A program made the translations under genes and the position numbers. The notes beneath the pieces were generated by a model, which worked only from the letters and a program-made list of their open reading frames with translations, was not told the DNA's origin and searched no databases. DNA of 64,000 nucleotides from Halovenus marina (GTDB lineage Archaea; Halobacteriota; Halobacteria; Halobacteriales; Haloarculaceae), in contig NZ_JBLKNZ010000002.1 in assembly GCF_051414115.1 (NCBI RefSeq), forward strand, positions 88,709 to 152,708, written 5' to 3'. Position 1 is the stretch's first letter. The number at the start of each line of letters is the position of its first letter. Shown one piece after another: positions 44,611 to 54,026 of this stretch.

Positions 44611-45291
44611 CTAAAAATCTTCTAAACCGGCTTGCTCGGTACTTTCCGGTTCGATGATTTCAGGGGCATCGTTCCTGGGATTGTTTACCTTATTCGATAT
44701 TGGATATGTTTCGAGATCATCTTCTGGATACGGTTTGCACAAGGATGTTCGGGTTTCGGGACCTCCATGTAGCCATTCGTCCTCTGTGGTTTCTGGCAAT
44801 ATGACCGGCATGCGATCATGTATCGGCTGGATAACGTCGTTTGCATCCGTCGTGAGAATTGTGACCGATCGAACCGACTCCTCATTAATCGTTGTTTCTT
44901 GCCAGAGGCCAGCCATGGCAAAGGCCGGGTCGTCTTCGCGAAATATTCGGTACGGTTGTTTCGAGCCACTTTTGAGGTGCTTCCATTCGTAAAACCCGGA
45001 TGATGGAACCAGACACGGCCTGTGTTGCCAGGCTTCAGAGAATAACCGTTTTTCATGTGCAGTCTCAGACCGTGCGTTAATGTACCTATCACTGAGTTCG
45101 TTGGCCCATGGTGGAAGCAATCCCCAGTTGAATTGGTCAATCTCTGCTGGCGCTTTATTCGTTATGACTTCAAGCGGCTGCCCCGGGTTGATATTATATC
45201 TGGGCGTATACCCACCGTCAGTTACGACCCTTGCATCAAATTGATCCTGTAGTACATCCTGTGGGATGAAAAGCGATGTCCGACCACACAT
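44611..45291 (-). CDS. SRAP-domain (HMCES/YedK) abasic-site protein
   Basis: 226 aa. The start at 45291 gives Met-Cys2 (MCGRTSLF), the invariant cysteine that crosslinks to abasic sites in single-stranded DNA once Met is removed; the longer frame would bury it. Other active-site residues are visible: YNINPGQ, NARSETAHEK, SSGFYEW and HDRMPVIL. The last seven residues, QAGLEDF, are a PIP-box-like tail for PCNA. Convergent with RPA, divergent from endonuclease IV. It would shield abasic sites met at forks from error-prone processing. Confidence 0.92.
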   Translation of the reverse strand: MCGRTSLFIPQDVLQDQFDARVVTDGGYTPRYNINPGQPLEVITNKAPAEIDQFNWGLLPPWANELSDRYINARSETAHEKRLFSEAWQHRPCLVPSSGFYEWKHLKSGSKQPYRIFREDDPAFAMAGLWQETTINEESVRSVTILTTDANDVIQPIHDRMPVILPETTEDEWLHGGPETRTSLCKPYPEDDLETYPISNKVNNPRNDAPEIIEPESTEQAGLEDF

Positions 45292-45696
45292 AGTGAGTAA
45301 GAATACGCAATCGGACAAAATTCCTTCGGATGGAGTTCCTGGTATTGGCTACCTCTATACAACTCTTAGACCTTGAGGTATCGGGGAAATATAAGATCGA
45401 TTATATCATTCTCAGAAATCCAGTCTACGGCATAGCTTCAAAGAGCTAAATATTACTCCCGTCTGGTATATTTCCGCCATTACGGCTCTATATTTGTAAT
45501 ACCCGTCTGTGAATTCAATTAATCATTAATCATTATAGAGCAATAAATAATTATTGTCTTTGTCTAATTATTGTGCATTTATATATTTTGTAATAGTTAT
45601 AACTTAGAATTTATCAAGCTACTATCCTATACGTATTTTTGGTTTTTTATTAACAACAGCCAAATATTTGTCATCGCACTCCTAACCAAACTAATC
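45292..45696. other. AT-rich divergent promoter region
   Basis: About 400 bp between the SRAP and endonuclease IV genes, very AT-rich between 45480 and 45680. An in-frame extension of the endonuclease reaches 45571 but encodes a hydrophobic stretch foreign to the family and is not taken as coding. A good box, AAATATTTG, lies about 30 nt before the endonuclease ATG. No RNA gene or repeat is evident. Confidence 0.5.
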
Positions 45697-46533
45697 ATGC
45701 TACAGATCGGTGCACACGTTTCGATAAGTGACGGATTCGACTCCGCAGTTTCAACCGAAGAGGAACTCGGCGGTAACGTTGGCCAAGTTTTTGTTGGCTC
45801 ACCCCGGGGATGGAAAGTCAAAGAAATAACCGAGTCAGATCGAACTGATTTCCAAAGCTCTCTTGAAGAGGTACAAATGGGCCCCTGGATAGTCCACGGG
45901 ACCTATCTGATCAACTTTGCGACGCCGAAAGACGATCTCGCTGAAAAGTCTATTCAGGCCGTTCAGGGCGAGTTAGACGCCTGTAGCACACTGGGGATCC
46001 CGTATTATGTTTTCCATCCTGGCTCTCATACAGGTGCAGGTGAGGAAACCGGGGTCGAAAATGTCGCAGAACGACTCTCAGAACTCGATATCCCCAACAA
46101 TACGATGTTACTCCTCGAGAACACCGCCGGGAAGGGGACGACCGTCGGAAAAACCTTTGAACAATTAGATCAGATGGTTGAACTCTCTACTTACACATAT
46201 GACGAAGTGGGTATCTGTCTGGATACCTGCCATCTGTTTTCTGCAGGATATGATTTTAGAACGGAGGATGATATGGACCAGTTGGTGTCCGAAGCAACAG
46301 AAGTAATCGGGATTGAGAATATCCAGTATCTGCATTTAAATGACTCTAAACACCCGCTGGGTTCAGAAAAGGACGAGCATGAACACATCGGGGAGGGTGA
46401 GATCGGAGAGCAAGGATTCAGGAATTTCATCAATCATTCAGGGTTCAGGGAATTACCGATGGTATTAGAAACTCCTGAAGATAGCAAAGGATATGCCTGG
46501 AATATCAAGAAGGTTCGTTCACTTTACGAGTAA
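45697..46533 (+). CDS. nfo: Endonuclease IV (AP endonuclease)
   Basis: 278 aa, the usual length. Zinc ligands and surroundings are in place: IGAHVSISDGF, HPGSHTGAG, LLENTAGKG, ICLDTCHLFSAGYD, LHLNDSKHPLGSEKDEHEHIG and VLETP. It incises 5' of abasic sites in duplex DNA. Beside the SRAP gene it gives the island both single-strand protection and double-strand repair of abasic lesions. The start at 45697 gives the family N terminus MLQIGAHVS. Confidence 0.93.
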   Translation: MLQIGAHVSISDGFDSAVSTEEELGGNVGQVFVGSPRGWKVKEITESDRTDFQSSLEEVQMGPWIVHGTYLINFATPKDDLAEKSIQAVQGELDACSTLGIPYYVFHPGSHTGAGEETGVENVAERLSELDIPNNTMLLLENTAGKGTTVGKTFEQLDQMVELSTYTYDEVGICLDTCHLFSAGYDFRTEDDMDQLVSEATEVIGIENIQYLHLNDSKHPLGSEKDEHEHIGEGEIGEQGFRNFINHSGFRELPMVLETPEDSKGYAWNIKKVRSLYE

Positions 46534-46583
46534 TACACTACCCAAATGGCGTTAGTATTCCACATTTAGCCCATCCCCGAAAC

Positions 46584-46952
46584 TCAAACTTCGAGCTTCT
46601 CTTGATACACTTTTTCTTTGTCCATAAGTTCCTTGAAAATCTTCTTTTCAGGGATGAGCTCTTTCAGGTGGTCTTCACACAGAGCGACTGTATCGTCGTA
46701 CATCTCGAAATCGATATGCTTTGGTTCCCCATCGTCGTCCTTAATTAGACAATCAACTTTCGGGAGCTGATACGTCCCAGCATTCTCACAAAACGCGCAG
46801 CCGCGATCTTGATGCCAGGATGAATCGTTCAGTAGACTTCCAAACTTCTCTGTTTCACACTGTTCGCAATAGAGGCCTAGCTCTTGGTGATTGATCTGAT
46901 TCACTATGACCCTATTGAACACTTCTGACTCTTCACATCCTATGCAATTCAT
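46584..46952 (-). CDS. Cysteine-rich zinc-binding hypothetical protein (122 aa)
   Basis: Three CxxC pairs: MNCIGCEE, YCEQCETE and CAFCENAG, plus CEDHLKEL, giving two or more zinc sites. The ATG at 46952 starts right at the first knuckle; a longer frame to 47039 adds unlike sequence. No family recognised. Convergent with endonuclease IV. Confidence 0.65.
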   Translation of the reverse strand: MNCIGCEESEVFNRVIVNQINHQELGLYCEQCETEKFGSLLNDSSWHQDRGCAFCENAGTYQLPKVDCLIKDDDGEPKHIDFEMYDDTVALCEDHLKELIPEKKIFKELMDKEKVYQEKLEV

Positions 46953-47288
46953 GGATAACTCTACTTTGTCTCGTATTAGTGGAGTGGTAGATACATAGGG
47001 GGAATATATAATACTATTCATATTCGTGAAGATTGACATGGATAGCTATAAGGAATCCTTACTAATCGGACAGTTAAATATATTTTAGACTTACTTAGAT
47101 TGCCTTTCAGGGCAGGCAAACATTTTTCTGGGATATACTTCCACCATGGTTTACTTACCTATAATACCGTATGGATTCTCGTTCAAGTTGGCAGGCTACT
47201 GCAAGCCAGCCAGCGCTCCATGTACGCGGGGGTACAACCGAAGAGTAACCCCCATTCTCCCCTTCAAAGCTCCCACATGGAATATTCA
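46953..47288. other. Intergenic, nothing clear
   Basis: About 335 bp, AT-rich near 47040-47100. A stretch near 47306-47320 (CACTAGCGGCCG) echoes the interior of the MITE at 20942. Short frames on the plus strand show no family signature. Confidence 0.4.
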
Positions 47289-47471
47289 CTAACTTCTTTG
47301 CGTCTCACTAGCGGCCGGTTGGGTACAAGTTTTGGATAGATATTGCTCTGCGTCGTCTGCTTCAACTCGACAATCCACACATTGCCATCGTCGCACTGAT
47401 CCTCGATGTTTTACCTTTGGGATGATTTTGTGCCCGTTCAACGTGAGCGATTTTTTGATATCTGGCATCAT
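47289..47471 (-). CDS. Possible small zinc-knuckle protein (60 aa)
   Basis: The frame holds LNGHKIIPKVKHRGS then WQCVDCRVEADDAEQYL, one CxxC in a basic/acidic context like other haloarchaeal small proteins. Its ATG overlaps the stop of the frame at 47468-47722 as ATGA, which suggests translational coupling. No homologue recognised. Confidence 0.5.
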   Translation of the reverse strand: MMPDIKKSLTLNGHKIIPKVKHRGSVRRWQCVDCRVEADDAEQYLSKTCTQPAASETQRS

Positions 47472-47722
47472 GGGACACCTGATTTACTGAGCAGCTTTTG
47501 GGACTGTATCGAGTTCGCTGACTCGCTCTTTCGATTGATGCCCCACTTCGTGAACTCAACTAACTCATCATATCCCGGGGGATTCATGGAACGGCTTACC
47601 ATTATCGCAGGCGGCTCCCCGAATTTTGCTTCTTCTCTGGATCCGAAGCACGTGAACTTGGACCCGGAGAAACTCCTTTTTTCATCGAATTCCGAGGTGA
47701 TAGTCCTGCGCATGTGTACCAC
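47468..47722 (-). CDS. Possible hypothetical protein (84 aa), coupled to the 47289 gene
   Basis: Not recognised. The start region is charged, followed by FGSREEAKFGEPPAIMVSRSMNPPGYDELVEF. The main support is the ATGA overlap with the downstream frame and the absence of other genes here. It could be a spurious frame. Confidence 0.38.
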   Translation of the reverse strand: MVHMRRTITSEFDEKRSFSGSKFTCFGSREEAKFGEPPAIMVSRSMNPPGYDELVEFTKWGINRKSESANSIQSQKLLSKSGVP

Positions 47723-48104
47723 GTTAACTCTTGCTGATGGCTATTATCCGATCAATAACAAGTATGTATTATAAATCTGTTGTTCCAAAAAGTGAAATAT
47801 CATTATGTGTATATAATGTTGATGTTACTAAGAGATAGTATCTATATCTATCTCTTTGCTAACCTTAGCAATATATGGTATTTCTTGTAGTAAATAACAC
47901 AAAGACGGGATCTACGGTTCATACCTCTATATATGTCAATAATGCATACGGAAGATTTTATTACGGTTGCTCTCATGAGGTGGGTTGCACGCACTGAATC
48001 GATGTCCAGAGCATCTACCACATCGCGTATCCCAAACAATCTAGCAGTATGAAGCCTAGACCCTCGGGTTTAGTTTCTACTCACGAATGACGTGACAGCA
48101 GACC
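47723..48104. other. Intergenic region upstream of the third orc gene
   Basis: About 380 bp, AT-rich to 47950. None of the repeats found around the first orc gene is present, nor any other tandem motif I can see. A short minus-strand frame (47848-48039) has no support. Confidence 0.4.
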
Positions 48105-49622
48105 ATGGACGATAACACGGAGAGCAAACCAAATAACGACGAGATCCCGCATCCAAACTTGGATGAGGTTGGCCCTGCGGACGATGAGTCTCAAGACTCA
48201 GATGATACTCAACGCGTCGAACATGGAGCTACGGATCAAGCTATCCCCGATCTTGAATCCGCGCAATCTGACTCAGACGCGGGGCTTTTCGACAATTTGC
48301 TCGAGGGTGAACCCATATTCAAGAAAAAGGAGGTGCTTCGACCGTCCTACACCCCACAGAAGTTACCACACAGGAACGATCAGATCAACAATATCGCGAC
48401 GATTTTAGTTTCGGCGCTTCGAGGAAATACACCGTCAAACATTCTCGTGTATGGGAAAACAGGTACGGGGAAAACCGCTAGTGCGCGATATGTGAGCGAC
48501 GAGTTAGAGCAAACGTCACAACAGTATTCAGTTCCATGCGAAGTCGAATACATAAATTGTGAAGTTACAGATACTCGGTATCGCGTTCTGGCGCGATTAG
48601 CGAACAAATTCATCCAAGATAACTTCGATCGTATTGAAGATGACGTGGAGACACTGAACCAACACATCGAAAACCAAAATATGGGTCAACTGAGCGAGAT
48701 GGGGTATGACTCTGTGGAAGCGGCAAGTCAACGCGTCAGGACCCTCGAAATGTATCGCGATTCCCATGAACAAGTACCAATGACGGGGTGGCCCACGGAT
48801 CGTGTCTACGACGAATTCTTCTCAGCAATTGACCTGTACCAGCGAGTTATCGTGATAATGCTCGACGAAATCGATAAATTAGTCGAGAAATCTGGTGACG
48901 ATACGTTATATAATCTCTCCCGTATAAACTCTGATCTGGAACGAACTCGTGTTTCAATAATCGGCATCAGCAACGATCTCAAATTCACTGACTTCCTCGA
49001 TCCCCGAGTAAAATCGAGTCTGGGGGAGGAAGAGATCGTTTTTCCACCATACAACGCTCAACAGTTGACAGACATTCTTAAACAACGGTCTGAAATTGCG
49101 TTTAAAGATGATGTATTAGCTGAAGAGGTCATTCCCCTCTGTTCAGCGTTCGCAGCCCAAGAACATGGGGACGCACGACGCGCAATTGACCTTCTTCGTA
49201 CTGCCGGTGAGCTCGCCGAACGCTCGCAGAGCGATATAGTGCGCGAAAAGCACGTTCGGAAGGCCCAAGAAAAGATCGAGTTCAATCGTATTGTAGAGGC
49301 CGTTAGAACCCTCCCACAACAATCCAAACTCATTCTGTTAGCGATAATCAAGCTCGAAAAGCGAGGCGAGAGTGATATTAATACCGGAGAAGTCTTCAAC
49401 GAATACAAGCGGATTTGTGGAGAAATTGGGATAGAGGTACTCACTCAACGTCGAGTTACTGACCTTATTAGTGAACTTGATATGCTTGGGATCGTGAATG
49501 CTGTCGTTGTGAGTAAGGGACGATATGGACGTTCCAAAGAAATCAACTTGTCAGTACCACTGGAAGAAACCCTTTCAGTTATCGAATCGGATTCGCGACT
49601 ATCTGATTTGCAAGAAACATAA
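48105..49622 (+). CDS. Orc1/Cdc6-type replication initiator, third copy
   Basis: 505 aa with the same architecture as the first orc gene: an acidic Ser/Asp-rich tail of about 65 residues, Walker A YGKTGTGKTA (about 115-124), Walker B VIVIMLDEIDKLV, sensor 2 HGDARRAIDLLRTAGELAE and a C-terminal winged helix (VLTQRRVTDLISELDMLGIV). Local identity to the 651 protein is obvious around sensor 2, so the two are paralogues. No origin repeats flank it, so it may act on a distant or lost origin. Confidence 0.9.
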   Translation: MDDNTESKPNNDEIPHPNLDEVGPADDESQDSDDTQRVEHGATDQAIPDLESAQSDSDAGLFDNLLEGEPIFKKKEVLRPSYTPQKLPHRNDQINNIATILVSALRGNTPSNILVYGKTGTGKTASARYVSDELEQTSQQYSVPCEVEYINCEVTDTRYRVLARLANKFIQDNFDRIEDDVETLNQHIENQNMGQLSEMGYDSVEAASQRVRTLEMYRDSHEQVPMTGWPTDRVYDEFFSAIDLYQRVIVIMLDEIDKLVEKSGDDTLYNLSRINSDLERTRVSIIGISNDLKFTDFLDPRVKSSLGEEEIVFPPYNAQQLTDILKQRSEIAFKDDVLAEEVIPLCSAFAAQEHGDARRAIDLLRTAGELAERSQSDIVREKHVRKAQEKIEFNRIVEAVRTLPQQSKLILLAIIKLEKRGESDINTGEVFNEYKRICGEIGIEVLTQRRVTDLISELDMLGIVNAVVVSKGRYGRSKEINLSVPLEETLSVIESDSRLSDLQET

Positions 49623-49677
49623 CTAAATTTGTTGATGGCCAAAGATCCACATCATATATCAATATATCTTTCCAGAC

Positions 49678-50184
49678 CTACGAAACCCCCACAAATGGAA
49701 CGATCCAGATCTCACCGTGCGCGTCAATAAAATGTTCTAATTCATCACGATCGCGTATCGGATAACTTGTTTCCGTATAGATTGGAACAGAAGGGCCAAT
49801 CGTTGTTCCTAGCCGCAAGAAACGTAATCTGACGTGCTCCGCGTCTTTCATAAGTTCTTCATTAGAATATTGGTCAAGCAGCTCTCGGACAGCTTCTAAA
49901 TTCTCGTTGAAATTCTGCTCCGTTTGTTCCCATGCTTCATCCAACAGCTGTTTTCCTTGATTAGTCTTAAGAGGCGCTGCGGCTGGCTTTTCTCCAAAAG
50001 TTTCCCGTAAATCCTGAGCGTCTTCTCCTTGGAACATCTTATACTCTTGAAACGTCTCATACGGTCGAGATACAGCATCAATAACATCCTCCATCGCTGC
50101 TTTTGCTCGTTGGACTGCTATCTTTCGACTCGGCGCTTCAACCAGAATATAGACTAAGGCTTCTTCGTTTTTCACTGGTAGCAT
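49678..50184 (-). CDS. Hypothetical protein (168 aa)
   Basis: Not recognised. An N-terminal strand-helix unit (ALVYILVEAPSRKIAVQRAKAAMEDVIDAV) is followed by a long helical middle and a C-terminal beta part (LRFLRLGTTIGPSVPIYTETSYPI). Convergent with orc, divergent from nucS across about 110 bp. It might be an island-specific partner. Confidence 0.6.
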   Translation of the reverse strand: MLPVKNEEALVYILVEAPSRKIAVQRAKAAMEDVIDAVSRPYETFQEYKMFQGEDAQDLRETFGEKPAAAPLKTNQGKQLLDEAWEQTEQNFNENLEAVRELLDQYSNEELMKDAEHVRLRFLRLGTTIGPSVPIYTETSYPIRDRDELEHFIDAHGEIWIVPFVGVS

Positions 50185-50296
50185 TACAGGTGCTCTTCCA
50201 ATTAAGATTTTGGCAGGAGTCCCTGTTGTGATTTGTTTCTGACTGATTGAGTATCATCCCCTGCTTCTATTTTTCTCGGGCTCGAATCTATTGGTA

Positions 50297-51052
50297 ATGG
50301 ATCTTGACGCATATCCCTTGCCAGATACCGAGACTATTGCTGAGGTAGTCGAGACAGGTCTTCAGAAAGGTGACGTCATTACGATCTTCGCCAATTGTGA
50401 TGTCGAATACGAGGGTCGCGCTTCTGGATATCTTGGAGTTGGAGAACGACTGATTATCGCTAAGCCTGATGGCACGTTACTAGTTCATCGACCAACTGGA
50501 AACGACCCCGCTAATTGGCAACCTCCTGGAAGCTCTATCTTTGCCAGCGTCGACGATGATGGCTGTACAATCACAGCTCGTCGATCAGACCCGATTGAGC
50601 GCGTCAACGTTCACCTTCGTGGTACATATCATATTGTTAGATACCCCGCGGAAGATTCTGTACCCCTGGAGCTTTCTGGGACAGAAACTGAGATGCACGA
50701 GTATATTTTGGATAATCCAGACGAGGTTGAACAGGGACTCCGGGTCCTCGAGCACGAGCGGGAAACACCATATGGGACGATTGATATATTTGCGACAGAC
50801 TCAGAGGGGCTCCCAGTCGTTATCGAGGTGAAGCGACGTCAAGCCACACTCTCCCACGTCGATCAGTTGAAACGGTACATGGATCAATATCGGGAATCGA
50901 ATCCGAATGCAAGAGGAATCCTTGTTGCGCCAGATGCAAGCGACAGAGTGAGACGAACGCTTCGTGATAATGACCTGGAATTCGGTCAACTTGAGGAATT
51001 TGCTGTCGGTCGTGGTGATGTCACGTCTACAACTTTTGATGACTTTCTGTGA
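50297..51052 (+). CDS. nucS: NucS/EndoMS mismatch endonuclease
   Basis: 251 aa. An N-terminal DNA-binding beta domain (1-120) and a RecB-like nuclease domain with D163 (GTIDIFATD), E177 and K179 (VVIEVKRR) and Q190 (HVDQLKRYM). NucS cuts both strands at mismatches and, in archaea, is stimulated by PCNA. The last residues, STTFDDFL, match a degenerate PIP tail. The ATG at 50297 is preferred over the TTG six bases earlier. Archaea lacking MutS/MutL rely on it; here it joins the repair island. Confidence 0.92.
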   Translation: MDLDAYPLPDTETIAEVVETGLQKGDVITIFANCDVEYEGRASGYLGVGERLIIAKPDGTLLVHRPTGNDPANWQPPGSSIFASVDDDGCTITARRSDPIERVNVHLRGTYHIVRYPAEDSVPLELSGTETEMHEYILDNPDEVEQGLRVLEHERETPYGTIDIFATDSEGLPVVIEVKRRQATLSHVDQLKRYMDQYRESNPNARGILVAPDASDRVRRTLRDNDLEFGQLEEFAVGRGDVTSTTFDDFL

Positions 51053-51165
51053 TTTGCCGTATTACCTACTAAGATATAACAGGTAACTACACTATAGTTA
51101 GATGCAGATTGATAACTATTATATGTGGGTGCTATCATCTAGCACACAGCAGGAGCTACGTAATT

Positions 51166-51552
51166 ATGTCAAATAAAGCCAAGACGATCTCGTTTCGGGT
51201 TGAAGAAGAGAAATTCCAGAAGCTACAGACTCTCACTACTCAACAGAATCTCTCATTATCCTCGATTTTCCGAGACTACGTTGATACAATCACTGCCCAT
51301 GAGGGGAGAGTTAGTGTTGTTCCTGAATACGAGGTTGGAAACACAGCAAGCCAAGCCTCAAACGAGTTTCCTCTCACTGTCGAGATACCGAAAAGCGTAG
51401 TGAGAGAACATGAACAGTTAGAGTTAGAGTGTGAACATCTCAGAGAGCAACTTACAGAGTACCAACAAAAAGTAAGCCATCTCGAATCGGAACTCGAATC
51501 GGAAAAATCCGCTACACAACAGATGGTATACTTAGAAGAATTAGATCCTTGA
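51166..51552 (+). CDS. RHH-like N-terminal domain with coiled coil (128 aa)
   Basis: Residues 1-45 read KTISFRVEEEKFQKLQTL..LSLSSIFRDYVDTI, the strand-helix-helix of a ribbon-helix-helix DNA-binding domain. The C-terminal 45 residues are a coiled coil (HEQLELECEHLREQLTEYQQ). Probably a plasmid-type regulator or partition accessory. The ATG at 51166 is preferred over the longer frame, whose extra residues are unlike the family. Confidence 0.68.
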   Translation: MSNKAKTISFRVEEEKFQKLQTLTTQQNLSLSSIFRDYVDTITAHEGRVSVVPEYEVGNTASQASNEFPLTVEIPKSVVREHEQLELECEHLREQLTEYQQKVSHLESELESEKSATQQMVYLEELDP

Positions 51553-51591
51553 AACCCTTTCTTTTGTACGGAACTGCTCCTCTGTACTCTC

Positions 51592-52041
51592 TTAATCCCA
51601 CCGGACTTCGATATTGAAATCGTCGACAGCGATCAGGTCTGGAGTAAATTCTCGTCCGACTTCACGCTTGAGTGACTCTGGAATGTTCGTCGGGCTGTCT
51701 ATTGTCACTCCAGTAAACGCCAGTCGGGAATCCGGTCGATCCGGTGAAACCATATATCCAATCATCCCAACTCTGAGGTCATATGATTTGTATTCATGTT
51801 GGACTTTTCCTGCCCAGGATACCAACCGTGCTGAGTTCGGAGCGTTATTATGGCTATATTCAGTATCGATGTATCCTTTTTCAAGAAGAGTTTCTGCAGT
51901 CCCCACATTCATCGGAGGGAAAGTGCGGGTCATTTCTGGCCCAAAAAATATTGTGCCATACTTCGATTCCTCTTCCCAATTGATACTCTTCCCAAACGCA
52001 ATTTGCTCTAACTCCCGGTCTTTGGTTTTCGTATCGCGCAT
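51592..52041 (-). CDS. Hypothetical protein (149 aa)
   Basis: Not recognised. Mixed alpha/beta: TAETLLEKGYIDTEYSHNNAPN, VGMIGYMVSPDRPDSRLAFTGVTI. The middle part could be a small enzyme-like or sensory fold, but no motif stands out. Divergent from the HerA-like gene. Confidence 0.58.
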   Translation of the reverse strand: MRDTKTKDRELEQIAFGKSINWEEESKYGTIFFGPEMTRTFPPMNVGTAETLLEKGYIDTEYSHNNAPNSARLVSWAGKVQHEYKSYDLRVGMIGYMVSPDRPDSRLAFTGVTIDSPTNIPESLKREVGREFTPDLIAVDDFNIEVRWD

Positions 52042-52194
52042 ATCGATCTACCCCATAACTTCTGGGTTATCTCGGTCTGAATACATAGATTCTCCATCTA
52101 TAAAGTAATTCTTGAACGAGTGCATCTACTTTTCTGGATACGATACACATTCCAACAAAGCATATATCGGCTGAAGCGCAACGATCCCTACTGA

Positions 52195-53526
52195 ATGGCT
52201 GACAAGGACAAGACCCACTGGATTGTTCCAACAAAGGGTGCGACTACGCTGCCCGTAATCGAGATCCTGACTGGTCGGGGATTCATTACTGGGAAATCTG
52301 GCAGTGGGAAGTCTAATTCAGCGGGGGTAATCGCGGAGGAATTACTGGATAACGGCTATAACCTCTTGGTAGTCGACCCAGAGGGGGAATATTACGGACT
52401 CAAAGAGAAATATGAAGTTCTACATGTTGGGAATGACGATATTTGTGATGTACAAGTAACAGCGGAACATGCTGACGAACTAGCGACGATAGCTTTAGAG
52501 CGCAATATGCCGATCATCTTGGACGTATCGGGGTATCTGGATGGTGATGCTGCGCGTGAACTTATCGCGAGTACCGTTCGTGAGTTATTCCGGAAAGAAA
52601 AGAAAGCACAAAAACCGTTTTTACTCGTTGTCGAAGAGATGCAGGAATATCTTCCTCAATCAGGAGGGACTGATGAACTCAGCGAACTTCTCGAACGAGT
52701 TGCTAAGCGAGGCCGCAAGCGAGGACTAGGTATGCTCGGCATCTCACAACGACCATCGTCAGTTGATAAGGATTTCATCACCCAGTGTGACTGGATGATC
52801 TGGCATCGATTGACCTGGCAAAACGATATTGACGTGGTTCGTAACATCCTTGGCTCCGATATTGCATCCCAAATTGAAGATCTGGATACTGGTGAAGGAT
52901 ATCTAATGACCGACTGGGACGAATCAGTTGAATGCGTCCAGTTTAAACGCAAGAAAACTCATGATGCAGGAGCAACACCTGGATTGGAGAGCTACGACCG
53001 CCCAGATTTGAATTCAGTAAGCAAGGACCTCATCCGTGATATTAAAACAGGAGATGTCTCGGCAGATCCAGATACTGCTGTTGAAGCTTCAAGTGAAGTC
53101 CCGGCTCAATCAGAGGGAGAGTCATCTACAATTGAAACTACCGAGTCCCCTGATTCTTCCAATTTAGATGAGATGGTCTCAGAGGATGGAGACACTACAA
53201 CAGGGGGCGACCCAGCAGATCTAAATTCGTTGAGTGATGATGAACTCCGTGAACGGGTAGAATCACTTCGTCGACGGAACCAGAATTTAGAGGCACAGGT
53301 TGCCGAATTACAATCATCGAATCGGACCTCAGCGCGAGAACCCCATGAACGGACACCACAGACAGTTTCGAAGCCGCCCCAGAAACCCGTCCCACCTGAC
53401 CCTCCTGCGCAACGCAGCGGCTTTTCCGGAAATCTAGTAGAGCTAGTCCACTTATTTGGCTATCTGCTCCGTTCCATCACATATCGAGTCAGGTCGTTCT
53501 TGCATCGGATACGATACAGCGATTAG
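52195..53526 (+). CDS. HerA/DUF87-type ATPase
   Basis: 443 aa. Walker A GKSGSGKS (33-40), LLVVDPEGEYYGLKE, Walker B LLVVEEMQEYLP, then RKRGLGMLGISQRPSSVDKD (sensor region). This is a HerA/FtsK-superfamily hexameric DNA pump. The C-terminal 150 residues are acidic and disordered, with a short coiled coil and a basic, hydrophobic end (LFGYLLRSITYRVRSFLHRI) that could touch membrane or DNA. HerA usually works with NurA nuclease; no nurA is seen, and the nearest nuclease is NucS. Confidence 0.82.
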   Translation: MADKDKTHWIVPTKGATTLPVIEILTGRGFITGKSGSGKSNSAGVIAEELLDNGYNLLVVDPEGEYYGLKEKYEVLHVGNDDICDVQVTAEHADELATIALERNMPIILDVSGYLDGDAARELIASTVRELFRKEKKAQKPFLLVVEEMQEYLPQSGGTDELSELLERVAKRGRKRGLGMLGISQRPSSVDKDFITQCDWMIWHRLTWQNDIDVVRNILGSDIASQIEDLDTGEGYLMTDWDESVECVQFKRKKTHDAGATPGLESYDRPDLNSVSKDLIRDIKTGDVSADPDTAVEASSEVPAQSEGESSTIETTESPDSSNLDEMVSEDGDTTTGGDPADLNSLSDDELRERVESLRRRNQNLEAQVAELQSSNRTSAREPHERTPQTVSKPPQKPVPPDPPAQRSGFSGNLVELVHLFGYLLRSITYRVRSFLHRIRYSD

Positions 53527-53537
53527 TCAACTTGCAA

Positions 53538-53966
53538 CTATCGAGAGGGTCCTGCGCTTGTTGTGAATTCTCGCCAGTGTTGTATGCCCCAGTATCCGAT
53601 CCCAGTCGCTACAAGCGCCGCTGCAAAAAAGTAGATTATCAATCTCGAATCGAACACTGTTGAGCGATTGTTCGCAGCAAATAGAACGCCTTCGACACTA
53701 AAGAACGTCAATATGAAGGATAGTATCCCGGTGAAGATGGCTGATACAATTATTGTCTTTCCTTCAGATATGTTGAATTCTAAGTAGATTATCGTCGAGA
53801 CAAACACGATAGCTACGGTGACCAGATACCAGGGAAGTCTGTCATCGAACTCAGTTACTTCTCCCGACATTAATGCGATGAGCCCAACAAAACAAGCTGT
53901 TAAAATTATCGTGAACCCACCGATAATGAGGGTGATTCGGAGAATAAACTGCCGGTTCCAATCCAT
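53538..53966 (-). CDS. Four-helix membrane protein (142 aa)
   Basis: Four hydrophobic segments: ILRITLIIGGFTIILTACFV, YLVTVAIVFVSTIIYL, IIVSAIFTGILSFILTFF and LIIYFFAAALVATGIGYWG. No motif. The ATG at 53966 is taken; the upstream TTG would add five residues. It is convergent with the HerA-like gene. Confidence 0.62.
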   Translation of the reverse strand: MDWNRQFILRITLIIGGFTIILTACFVGLIALMSGEVTEFDDRLPWYLVTVAIVFVSTIIYLEFNISEGKTIIVSAIFTGILSFILTFFSVEGVLFAANNRSTVFDSRLIIYFFAAALVATGIGYWGIQHWREFTTSAGPSR

Positions 53967-54026
53967 TCTACCAGAGAACAATAAGGCAAGTTGTAAAAAG
54001 TGTACTGTCTACCAGATGGTCAGAAT

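Noticed and set aside
47100..47774. Plus-strand frames at 47100-47339 and 47406-47774
   Set aside because: Hydrophobic and Ser-rich translations typical of antisense frames; the minus-strand pair is the better, still weak, candidate.
48060..48104. Possible origin box (CCTCGGGTTTAG) before the third orc gene
   Set aside because: Only one weak match, with no repeated partner nearby.
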